Assembly (NCBI RefSeq): GCF_002006345.1
Contig: NZ_LZZM01000202.1
Span: forward strand, 1-39,035
Reading direction: 5' to 3'
DNA from: Clostridium puniceum
Lineage (GTDB): Bacteria > Bacillota > Clostridia > Clostridiales > Clostridiaceae
Length of the DNA stretch: 39,035 bases
Both the position numbers and the translations under genes were made by a program. Shown one piece after another: positions 31,912 to 39,035 of the stretch (positions are counted from its first letter, which is position 1; the number at the start of each line of letters is the position of its first letter). Under the pieces are notes generated by a model. That model saw nothing but the letters and a program-made list of their open reading frames with translations. It was not told where the DNA came from and searched no databases.

Positions 31912-32460
31912 ATTTAAATGAAGATAACTTTTTTATGAAATAAAAAAAAGTTAAAAAATTGAATTGAATTATTAACTTTTAATATATATTGAAAAATTAT
32001 TCTTTCATAAAATTCATGCCTGTATACTTAATTCATTACAACTTTCTAATTGCAAAATATATAAAACTTTTATATATTAAGAACTTATTATCTTTATTGG
32101 AAAGAGATATAAAAAAATTTGAAGAAGACAGAAATAATGAACAAAAAGCTAATAATAGTAAAATAATACAGTAAACAACTTTCTATAGAGTATATTTCAA
32201 ATAATAAATGAATTTACTCCTGAGTATGTAAGGGATTTTTTCGAAAATAATATATCTAAAGTTAATAATTAAAAAGTTTTGTATGATAAAATTATCACTA
32301 GTATTACTTTTTGGTCATAATCTGAAGTTAAGTTAACAGACCAAAATGATAAAAACTTTTTTGTAAAATATGTAATGTAATATTTAACCAATATGATATA
32401 ATACTAACTGAAAACTAAATTGTAATTTGGCAGATTATTTATATTAGTGGAGGTAATGGA
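31912..32460. other. Intergenic region with possible gene relics
   Basis: No complete gene. A plus-strand frame at 31989-32174 (ends LERDIKKFEEDRNNEQKANN) has no ribosome site; after a break, IINEFTPEYVRDFFENNISK is readable at ~32198-32270. These may be parts of one lost gene, family unknown. Hairpin TTTTGGTC ... GACCAAAA at ~32309-32346. Confidence 0.35.
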
Positions 32461-33066
32461 ATGAATGTTGAAGTTAAAAAATTGACACCTGCGCACGTAG
32501 AAGAATATATAAACTTTTTCGAGACGACGCCACATGATGACAATATCCCTGAGCATACCTGTTATTGTGAGTGTTGGTGTAGTGCCGACCACCGTTTCGG
32601 AACAGGTATTCCATCGCGTGAAGAAAGAAAAGCAATGGCTATTGAATATGTTAAGAGCGGAAAAATACAAGGATATTTAGCATATTTTGATGATTGTATC
32701 GTTGGTTGGTGTAACGCAAATACAAAGACAGAATGTTTGAACTGTATAGGCTGGTATCGTTTTATGCCCCAAGTAAATGAATTGGAGATTGACGCAAATG
32801 ATAAAGTAAAATCTATATATTGTTTTCTTGTTGCACCTGATATGAAAAGAAAAGGAATAGCAAGACAATTATTGCAATATGCTTGTCAAGACGCGACGAA
32901 TGATGGTTATGATTATGTTGAAGTATATCCCGAAAAAGAAACTACAGATGAACGTAAACATTTTATGGGGTTTGTTGATATGTATAAAAACTTGGGCTTT
33001 ACTATTCATGTAGAAACAAAGCAAAAATTTGTAATGAGAAAACAGCTAAATGGCACCATAGTATGA
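32461..33066 (+). CDS. GNAT-family N-acetyltransferase
   Basis: 201 residues. The acetyl-CoA site is clear: VKSIYCFLVAPDMKRKGIAR (motif A, R/Q-x-x-G-x-A) then LLQYACQDATNDGYDYVEVY and MYKNLGFTIHVETKQKFVMR. The N-terminal part has a Cys cluster CYCECWCSADHR and a second pair (CLNC) that could bind metal; this is seen in a subset of clostridial GNATs. GGAGGTAATGG precedes the ATG. The base composition is visibly less AT-rich than its neighbours, which suggests recent acquisition. The substrate (amine, antibiotic or protein) cannot be told. Confidence 0.88.
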   Translation: MNVEVKKLTPAHVEEYINFFETTPHDDNIPEHTCYCECWCSADHRFGTGIPSREERKAMAIEYVKSGKIQGYLAYFDDCIVGWCNANTKTECLNCIGWYRFMPQVNELEIDANDKVKSIYCFLVAPDMKRKGIARQLLQYACQDATNDGYDYVEVYPEKETTDERKHFMGFVDMYKNLGFTIHVETKQKFVMRKQLNGTIV

Positions 33067-33077
33067 GCATTATATGA

Positions 33078-33103
33078 AGCAGACAAATTCTAATTTATCT
33101 GCT
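33078..33103 (+). terminator. Terminator of the GNAT gene
   Basis: AGCAGACAAAT/ATTTATCTGCT, 11-bp stem with one wobble and a 4-nt loop, 12 bp after the stop. It is followed by TTAAAAAA, so termination is likely but not T-driven. Confidence 0.6.
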
Positions 33104-33377
33104 TAAAAAACCGGTATAATAATTATCTGGTTAATTCATATTATTTCATAGATTATATATTCAAGACTATTCAGTAACATAGCCTAAATTTAAAATCGAG
33201 GCTGTAAATATTTTTGTGTATTCTGATTTTCTTCTTAGAAATAATGGATAACTTAAGTGCTTATACTAATCCTTCATTTTGTCTAATGGTGTATATTTAT
33301 AGTGTGTGAATTATTTATCCACTATGTATATTATATCCAACTAGTGGTAATAATATACATAGTGCAAAATATTGTTA
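33104..33377. other. IS flank and long hairpin
   Basis: GAGGCTGTAAATATTTTTGT at 33198-33217 resembles the terminal repeat of clostridial IS256-type elements (recall only). A perfect 15-bp hairpin (33320-33334 with 33350-33364, CACTATGTATATTAT) follows. No gene. Confidence 0.4.
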
Positions 33378-33690
33378 AGGAACTTTAATTTTAGGATATA
33401 TTCTAAGTTAAGCATCTTTAATAAGCTATCATCATTAGGGAATATCAATTTGGTCTTTGTTAATTTTCTAAATTGGCTATTTAAACTTTCTATAACATTT
33501 GTAGTATATTATCCTTCTTATGTTATCTGGAAATGCAAAGAATGTACTCAAGTTATCCCAATTATCTTCCCAACTCCTAACTGCGTTAGGATACTTATTA
33601 GACCATTTATCTTTCAATGATAGCAAATTTTCCATTGCAACTTCTTCATTGACAGCTTTACAAATTCCTTTCAAAGCCTAAAGAAGTCCA
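33378..33690 (-). mobile_element. IS256-family transposase remnant (C-terminal part)
   Basis: Minus strand: KGICKAVNEEVAMENLLSLK, WSNKYPNAVRSWEDNWDNLS, TFFAFPDNIRRIIY. After a frame change it reads VIESLNSQFRKLTKTKLIFP and NDDSLLKMLNLEY. These are the last ~110 residues typical of IS256 (mutator) transposases. Start, catalytic domain and the final residues are missing. Dead relic. Confidence 0.85.
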
Positions 33691-33787
33691 ACTTTTTGTC
33701 CGCACCCCCGAGCCTTAAAACTCACTGAGCATTTCTAACTCTTTATGTATCATTAGACTTCTACATATCAGAAATATTAACAAACTA

Positions 33788-34738
33788 TTAATTATTATAT
33801 ATATCTAACGCTAATCTTACTCCACCATAAATCCCTGCATCATTACCTAACTTAGCAAGTTCAAATTTTGTACCTTCACATGCATGAAAGGCTTTTTCAA
33901 TAAAGTTCTTTCTTATTACATTTACAAGAATCATTCCTGCCTTTGACACTCCTCCTCCAATCACAAAAACTTCTGGATCACATATACAGGAAACATTAGC
34001 AAGTGCTCCACCTAATTTCTCACCTAAATCTTCAACTAATATATTAGCTAGTTCATCTCCCTCTTTTGCTGAATCAAATATTAACTTTGCTGTTATTTCA
34101 CTAGAATCTCTTAGTAAAGAAGGTCTTTCTTTACTCTTTAAAAGTTTTTGTGCTTCCTTTACAATTCCTGTAGCTGAAGCATATTGCTCCAAACAGCGTG
34201 TTTTTCCACATCCACAAGTTTCTGTTTCATTTTTAACCACTTTAATATGACCTATTTCTCCACCTGCACCATTTGTTCCTGAAATCACATTTCCATCGAT
34301 TATAATTCCGCCGCCAACACCTGTCCCAAGAGTAACCATTACTACATTTTTATAACCTTTTCCTCCTCCTTGCCACATTTCACCAAGGGCTGCGACATTA
34401 GCATCATTTCCTACTTTTACTGGAAGATCAATCATTTCACTTAAAGTCTCCTCTACATTAAATATGCCCCAACCAAGATTAACACACTTCAAAACAGTTC
34501 CATCACTGCTGACTGGCCCTGGTACTCCAAGACCTACACCTACAGCATCATTTCTATGAATTCCTTTTTCTTTCATCTTGTCCTTTATTTCTTTTGCAAT
34601 ATCCTCTAAAATATATTGGCCGTTCTCCTTTTTTCTCGTATCTACTTCCCACTTTTCTAATAGCGTTCCATCTATCTTGAATAATCCCATTTTTATTGTA
34701 GTTCCACCTATGTCTATTCCAAATCCGTAATTTCTCAT
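33788..34738 (-). CDS. glcK: ROK-family glucokinase
   Basis: 316 residues, intact. YGFGIDIGGTTIKMGLF (phosphate-1/ATP), VGLGVPGPVSSDG, KVGNDANVAALGEMWQGGG (catalytic Asp in NDANVA), TLGTGVGGGIIIDGNV, GGEIGHIKV and the ROK zinc motif CGCGKTRCLEQYAS are all present. It phosphorylates glucose (or a related hexose) with ATP in the cytosol. AGAGGAGA before the ATG. Same strand as, and downstream of, a decayed Gfo/Idh gene but separated by a terminator, so it has its own promoter and remains functional. Confidence 0.94.
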   Translation of the reverse strand: MRNYGFGIDIGGTTIKMGLFKIDGTLLEKWEVDTRKKENGQYILEDIAKEIKDKMKEKGIHRNDAVGVGLGVPGPVSSDGTVLKCVNLGWGIFNVEETLSEMIDLPVKVGNDANVAALGEMWQGGGKGYKNVVMVTLGTGVGGGIIIDGNVISGTNGAGGEIGHIKVVKNETETCGCGKTRCLEQYASATGIVKEAQKLLKSKERPSLLRDSSEITAKLIFDSAKEGDELANILVEDLGEKLGGALANVSCICDPEVFVIGGGVSKAGMILVNVIRKNFIEKAFHACEGTKFELAKLGNDAGIYGGVRLALDIYNN

Positions 34739-34883
34739 TTATTTTTCTCCTCTTTATTATTCTTAATATTTTACTTAAAATTTAATATTTTAATTGCATT
34801 ATGTATATAAATAATTTATGATTAATTTTCTTCTATAAAAGCTCTACTTCAATTAAATATACATATGTTTGATTGAAGCCTAT

Positions 34884-34919
34884 ATAAAAAGAACTGAGGA
34901 ATATACCATTCCCCAGCTC
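34884..34919 (-). terminator. Terminator of the second decayed sugar locus
   Basis: On the minus strand GAGCTGGGGAAT pairs with ATTCCTCAGTTC, then five T. 50 bp past the pseudogene stop at 34971. Confidence 0.85.
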
Positions 34920-34970
34920 ACATTAGTTTATATAAAAAATTAGATAAAAATATTATGAGATGGCTTCTTA

Positions 34971-36067
34971 TTATAGTTCTACTGGCTTACCAGTTTCAGC
35001 TGATTTATAAATTGCTTCTAATATTTGAGTTACCATAAAAGCTTGTTCTGGTTTAGCTAGTGGTTCTGTATCATTTAAAATAGCATCAATCCATTGAATA
35101 GCTTCTGCATCACGTTGTTCCAGTGCCCCTGCTCCTTCAAAACCAAATACTCCGCCTGCATCTGAAGGCTGTGATTGAACTAATTTACCATGAGCAGCCT
35201 TATTAAATACAACATACCCTTGATCAGCAAAGGCTAAACCAAACATTTCAGCCCAGCATCTGTTCCACATAAAGTTACTTGTGCTTCTTTTGGATTAATC
35301 ATGTTTAATGTCCATGCAGCTTCTAAGTAAATAGTTGCACCATTTTCCATTTTAATAAATCCAAAAGCTGAATCTTCTGTTTCAAAAGTTTCTGCATTCC
35401 AAGGTCCAAACATATTTCCTTCTGGCTTGTCTTTTAGCATTTGGAACACTGATCCAAATACAGTTTTTGGTTTGTAGTTATCCATAAACTATAATGTTAA
35501 GTCTAAAGCATGAGTTCCAATATCTATTAATGGACCTCCACCTTGCTTTGATTTATCTGGGAATACTCCCCATGTAGGAACTCCTCTACGTCTTATAGCA
35601 TGAGCTTTTGCCATGTATATATCTCCTAATTCACTATTTTTACAAGCTTCTTTTGTTTCAAGTGAATCAGAACGGAAACGATTTTGATATCCTATAGTTA
35701 ATTTCTTTCCAGTTCTCTTAGCTGCATCTAACATTAATTGTGCTTCAGCACTGTTTATAGCCATTGGCTTTTCACACATAACATGTTTTTCTGCTTCTAA
35801 AGCAGCTACTGTGATTTCTGAGTGAGATACATTTGGAGTTAATACGTGAATAACATCAATCCTTTCATCTTTAATTAACTCTTTATAATCAGTATAAACT
35901 TTAGCATCAGCAACGCCATATTGTTTTGCAGCTTCTGCTGCTCTTTCTTCAATACTGTCGCAGAAAGCAACTAATTCAACCTTATTTGTTAACTTTGATA
36001 ATGCCGGAAAATGCTTTCCATGTGCAATTCCTCCACATCCAATAAAACCAATTTTTAATTTTTTCAT
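34971..36067 (-). pseudogene. Gfo/Idh/MocA oxidoreductase, broken (second)
   Basis: Full-length (~364 aa) but disrupted. MKKLKIGFIGCGGIAHGKHF with a good AGAGAGG ribosome site, HVMCEKPMAINSAEAQLMLD (EKP), GGGPLIDIGTHALDLTL, then TAG at 35486 (a Trp codon TGG to TAG is the simplest change). It continues FMDNYKPKTVFGSVFQML and NPKEAQVTLCGTDAG, a frameshift near 35250, then AEMFGLAFADQGYVVF to GKPVEL and the natural stop. Preceded by the same control block as the first decayed locus. Confidence 0.9.
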
Positions 36068-36195
36068 TTTTATCTACCTCTCTTCTTATTTATAATAATC
36101 ATAGTATTTAGTTAAATTAACTTATTTTTGATTTAATTATCTTAATTAAAATAATTAATCTTCTTAATATAGCTTTAATGTCCCTTAAGACATCT

Positions 36196-36261
36196 TTATT
36201 GTACCTTTTTCACCTTTGTAAACGCATTCTTTTAATTGTTCAGTTTTATTAATAATCTTGT
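36196..36261 (-). promoter_or_regulatory. Control block of the second decayed sugar locus, with cre site
   Basis: Near-copy of 31846-31911: ATTGTACCTTTTT, 5 variable bases, TGTAAACGCATTCTTTTAAT, then TTCAGTTTTATTAATAAT. TTGTAAACGCATTCT (36216-36230) matches the CcpA cre consensus WTGNAANCGNWNNCW at every position. Located 130-195 bp before the Gfo/Idh start. Catabolite repression is inferred. Confidence 0.65.
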
Positions 36262-36746
36262 TGAAATAACTCTTTTTTTGAATTAAGAAAAAATATTAAT
36301 AAATTGATTTAAAATATTAATCTTCTTAATATCTGAATTTAATATTCAATTAAATTACAAAAATCTTTAAGTAATTCAAAAAACAAAATAGCTATCATAT
36401 AAAACTTAATTTTATTTATGTTTTTATAACTGAAAAAGGTAGCAAATCACCTAATTCACAACCTCTTCTTTTTATATTCTATTTATTAATAGCTTAATTT
36501 CATATAAATGCTATTTTTTTATAATTATATATCTAGAAATTAAATTTTCCAAACTTTACAGTTTATTTTTCATCACATACTTTAAAGCCTTTGTTACCCT
36601 CTTAATACTTTATTCACTCATTATATATCCAATCTATTAATTGATATCTAAATTAAACTATATTTTTAATTTAGAATTTTACTCGTTCCCCAATACTTCT
36701 GATATTAAGATTTATTTCAAACTAATAACAATTTCATCATATACTA
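36262..36746. other. AT-rich intergenic region
   Basis: No gene, no strong hairpin. Short minus-strand frames near 36560-36640 contain stops and lack ribosome sites. It includes the 3' end of the dsbA-like transcription unit, but I see no clear terminator. Confidence 0.4.
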
Positions 36747-37655
36747 TTAGAGATTGCATATTCCAGTAACTGGATTACAACTCATTGGTTCATAATTAGC
36801 TGAAATGAAAGCTCCATTTCCTACATTCATAATTTTGATTAACCCCTGATTACTTAAACTTTCTATAATCTTATTTGTATCATTTTTAGATATATCAAAG
36901 CTAAATTCAATTTCAACAGGTGCTACTTTTTCATGTTTTTTTATAAATGATAATACAGTCTCTTCATTACTTTCAATTTTATTTTCTATAATTTTATTAT
37001 TCGTAATTTGTTTGATTACAGCATTAATATTTTCATAAGACTGATATCCTCTTAAAATTACTTTTTTTTCTTCACCAAACTTAACTAAAAATGTTGGGAA
37101 CCCTTGAACTTTATATTCTCTACAAATCTTTTGATCTTCTAAGAATGCTTTTTCTGCTGACCCGTCTGAAAAATTCTCAATAAATTTAGCTACCTCAAGC
37201 CCTGATTCCTGTGCTAATTCAATTAATACTTCTATTTTATTTGCCTTTTTAGCTTCTGCTGCTACTGCTTCACGCATTTTTCTAAGAAATTTATTTGCAA
37301 ATTCTTCATTTTGAAATTGTGCTGCTTTATAAGCTATATTTAATGGATAAGTAGAATTGTCTTCCTCTGAAAATAGTTCAAAATCATTTGCTTCAACTGG
37401 CATTCCATGTCTTTTTGAAGCTTCTAACCAATGACTTATAATTTGAAAATTAACTGTAGATAAATCTCCTCCAATTCCATTAAAATTATCATTAAAATTC
37501 CTGATATCTTCAACTAAGCCACCCATTACAAAATTAACTTTAATCTTTCCTTCATAGCGTGTTTCAAGCTTTTTTAATAAAGGTTCACTTCCCCAACACC
37601 AGCTACATACTGGATCTGTAAATTCAATTATTTCTATAAAATTATCTTTATTCAT
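36747..37655 (-). CDS. DsbA-family thiol oxidoreductase with winged-helix-like, Cys-containing tail
   Basis: 302 residues. N-terminal thioredoxin/DsbA domain of the FrnE/SpxH kind: FTDPVCSWCWGSEPLLKKLE gives the CxxC (C17, C20), and VQGFPTFLVKFGEEKK supplies the cis-Pro (~190). No signal peptide, so cytosolic. From ~228 a separate domain (EETVLSFIKKHEKVAPVEIE, NKIIESLSNQGLIKIMNVGN) has the helix-helix-wing outline of a winged HTH. The chain ends CNPVTGICNL with two more Cys. This tail is not part of a plain DsbA. AAGGAGAGG before the ATG. Preceded by a MarR gene and by a copy of the MarR operator. Function: thiol redox, perhaps coupled to DNA or protein binding (inference). Confidence 0.8.
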   Translation of the reverse strand: MNKDNFIEIIEFTDPVCSWCWGSEPLLKKLETRYEGKIKVNFVMGGLVEDIRNFNDNFNGIGGDLSTVNFQIISHWLEASKRHGMPVEANDFELFSEEDNSTYPLNIAYKAAQFQNEEFANKFLRKMREAVAAEAKKANKIEVLIELAQESGLEVAKFIENFSDGSAEKAFLEDQKICREYKVQGFPTFLVKFGEEKKVILRGYQSYENINAVIKQITNNKIIENKIESNEETVLSFIKKHEKVAPVEIEFSFDISKNDTNKIIESLSNQGLIKIMNVGNGAFISANYEPMSCNPVTGICNL

Positions 37656-37742
37656 GGTTTATTCCTCTCCTTCATATTATTTACTTTTCAAATTATAAAT
37701 TTAATTTTTTAATTATATTTCCTATAAATATTCATAACTAAC

Positions 37743-37762
37743 TTATCACTAATTAGAGATAA
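37743..37762. promoter_or_regulatory. MarR operator copy upstream of the DsbA-like gene
   Basis: TTATCACTAATTAGAGATAA: near-perfect palindrome sharing TATCACTAATTAG with the site in front of the MarR gene. It lies in the 130-bp gap between the MarR stop and the DsbA-like start, next to TTGCAA that could be a -35 box. Confidence 0.65.
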
Positions 37763-37786
37763 ATTGCAAAAAATAAAATACTTCAG

Positions 37787-38230
37787 TTAGTATTTTATTT
37801 TTCTTAAAATAGATGTTAAAACTTGTTTTTCCTCTTCTGATAAATTTATAAGACTTTCTTCTAAATCTTTAAGATGAATAGGAAAAATTTCTTCTACCTT
37901 TTCCCTCCCTTTTTCAGTAATTGATATTAAGCTCGATCTTTTATCATTAGGATTTCCATATCTCACTACTAAACATTCTTTTTCAAGATTTTTTATAACA
38001 ACAGTTATATTTCCTGAAGTCGAAAGGATATTTTCAATTATTTCATTTATAGTTAAATCACCTTTATGATATAAGATTTCAAGAACAGAAAACTGTGAAG
38101 TTGTTAATCCTTTTTGGCCAAATATTGCCCCTGATCTTCTATGGAGTCCTTGGGTTGTTCTGCTTAATCTAATAAGAACTTTTAAATTTGAATTATTTAT
38201 ACTTCCATAAGTTATTTTTTTATACTTCAT
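37787..38230 (-). CDS. MarR-family regulator
   Basis: 147 residues. Winged-helix core: GLTTSQFSVLEILYHKGDLT, INEIIENILSTSGNITVVIK (recognition helix) and NPNDKRSSLISITEKGREKV (wing), as in OhrR/MhqR-like MarR proteins. One Cys (EKECLVV) is a possible thiol sensor. It probably represses itself and the DsbA-like gene through the two palindromes. There is no ribosome site before the ATG, and the predicted transcription start is the A of the ATG, so translation is probably leaderless. Confidence 0.92.
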   Translation of the reverse strand: MKYKKITYGSINNSNLKVLIRLSRTTQGLHRRSGAIFGQKGLTTSQFSVLEILYHKGDLTINEIIENILSTSGNITVVIKNLEKECLVVRYGNPNDKRSSLISITEKGREKVEEIFPIHLKDLEESLINLSEEEKQVLTSILRKIKY

Positions 38231-38236
38231 GGATTA

Positions 38237-38265
38237 AATATATCACTAATTAGTGATATGGTCAA
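38237..38265 (-). promoter_or_regulatory. Promoter of the MarR gene with embedded operator
   Basis: Minus strand TTGACC (38265-38260), 17-bp spacer, TATATT (38242-38237). The spacer is almost entirely the perfect 20-bp palindrome ATATCACTAATTAGTGATAT (38240-38259), so a bound dimer would block RNA polymerase. The start site is 6 bases after the -10, at 38230, the first base of the gene. Confidence 0.75.
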
Positions 38266-38476
38266 TAATATTATATTGTATTATTAAATAATTATTTTTT
38301 GATAAAGTTTCTTAGTATTAAGAGTACCATACAATAAATCTATTTTTTACATTCGCCTATTTGGGCTTTTTACAGGTATAATTAAGCTCATATCTTAAAG
38401 TACAAGGTAAAATAAGATATAGGCTTTATAGTTTACAAATACGCTTTTTACTAATTTATTTTAGAATAATATAACT

Positions 38477-38792
38477 TTATTTCTCCATACTTTCCAGTTG
38501 GTCAATTGAATCATGCCATAAAATAAATGGAGGATCTAGTCTAGTGAAACAATCCCTATCTAAGGTTGTTGCAACTTCAACGCAAATTTTATTTTCGCCT
38601 TTCTTTAAATATTTACTTATATAATAAATATAAGGCGGACAGATCTTCATATCTGCATATTCATTATTAATCCAAAGCTCCATTGCTTCATATCCATATT
38701 GAAAACTTAAGTATGCTTTATCCTTAACTTTATCTATCTTTATGGTTTTCTTACTCTAATACATAAATTAATTCATCATCTTGAGGAAAATG
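38477..38792 (-). pseudogene. Fragment of a glycoside hydrolase (sugar-binding domain)
   Basis: Minus strand frame KKTIKIDKVKDKAYLSFQYG, EAMELWINNEYADMKICPPY and ISKYLKKGENKICVEVATTL resembles the jelly-roll sugar-binding domain of GH2-type or related hydrolases (LwiNG.......PP). A preceding bit FPQDDELIYVLE is in another frame. No catalytic domain; it ends in a stop 28 residues after VEVATTLDRD. Relic cut off by the neighbouring IS region. Confidence 0.55.
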
Positions 38793-38941
38793 TGTTTCTT
38801 CTTTCTTTTTATTTATTATCTATAATAGTGCAAAAATGCTTGAATAATTTTACAACTGAATAAAAATAAAAAAACATTTATGATAAATCCTTGTTATAAT
38901 TGAGTTATCACACAACAATGATAGCAAGGAGCTATACATAA

Positions 38942-39035
38942 ATGTTTCAAAACACAATTATATCAAATGAATTATCAATATACAAATTTTTCAAGCAATT
39001 AAATTTTGATTTTTACTTAACTAAACCTCAATTAA
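38942..39035 (+). mobile_element. DDE transposase, N-terminal start (partial, runs off the window)
   Basis: ATG at 38942, 10 bases after AAGGAG, opens MFQNTIISNELSIYKFFKQL and continues past the edge (LTKPQL...). The start matches IS4/IS701-like DDE transposases common in clostridia ('L.ltKPQ..h'), from recall. The left terminal repeat is probably within ~38830-38920 but cannot be fixed without the other end. Confidence 0.6.

Noticed and set aside
31989..32174. 61-codon plus-strand frame
   Set aside because: Starts at TTG without a ribosome site and has no recognisable family. Noted only as a possible relic.
29728..36067. Sequencing error as the cause of all frameshifts
   Set aside because: Several lesions are substitutions (TAA/TAG in place of Gln/Trp), frameshifts are not confined to homopolymers, and long neighbouring genes are intact.
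1..39035. tRNA or rRNA genes
   Set aside because: No cloverleaf-type conserved GGTTCGAATCC arm or rRNA sequence was seen on either strand by eye; a tRNAscan run would settle it.

Overview
The window is AT-rich, low-GC Firmicute DNA from an anaerobic, spore-forming Clostridium, most like the C. beijerinckii / solventogenic cluster-I group. I infer this from codon use, AGGAGG-type ribosome sites, the FeFe-hydrogenase maturase gene hydF, a clostridial 2-enoate reductase, a YIEGIA-type spore-former gene pair and a polysaccharide deacetylase. Both ends lie inside insertion sequences: an IS30-family transposase tail at 2-67 and the first codons of a DDE-type transposase at 38942-39035. The piece may therefore be a contig bounded by repeats.

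Layout. 1-2350: IS30 end, a zinc-ribbon membrane protein and a tiny Asn/Lys-rich ORF. 2457-4434: a nitroreductase between two HxlR regulators, with related dyad operators at all three transcription units and a MerR remnant. 4600-7439: 2-enoate reductase divergent from a TetR regulator, with consensus promoters on both sides and a 23-bp near-palindrome just after the enoate reductase start site. 7682-12876: a minimal kinase-like protein, a DUF2935 protein, the YIEGIA pair, a secreted polysaccharide deacetylase and a coiled-coil phospholipase-D-like protein. 13053-16808: a membrane-microdomain module, nfeD-floA, flanked by a SpoOB-type histidine kinase and a LytTR response regulator. 17277-19721: an intact Gfo/Idh/MocA oxidoreductase, a TetR remnant and a broken MFS transporter. 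19863-22604: hydF divergent from aspA.

23116-25011 is a two-gene beta-keto-acid operon (BKACE plus a 3-hydroxyacyl-CoA-dehydrogenase-like enzyme). It has an excellent sigma-54 -24/-12 promoter and a distant perfect palindrome. 25927-29730 contains a DedA membrane protein, a GH1 fragment, a soluble chemotaxis transducer and a flavoprotein. It also holds two inverted copies of a ~130-nt structured element (26573-26702 and 29602-29730) whose stems differ by compensatory changes; this is the most novel-looking item in the window.

29356-36067 is dominated by decaying sugar-catabolic genes: two Gfo/Idh dehydrogenases and two TIM-barrel isomerases/epimerases, all with stops and frameshifts. An intact GNAT, an intact ROK glucokinase and an IS256 relic lie among them. 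The two decayed loci keep a nearly identical ~65-bp upstream block that includes a catabolite-repression (cre) sequence. 36747-38268 is a MarR regulator with a DsbA-like protein fused to a winged-helix-like, Cys-tipped C-terminus. Matching 20-bp palindromes stand before each gene, and the MarR transcript is probably leaderless. A GH fragment precedes the right-hand IS.

Housekeeping genes are intact while dispensable sugar, transporter and regulator genes are broken. This points to real gene decay rather than sequencing error.
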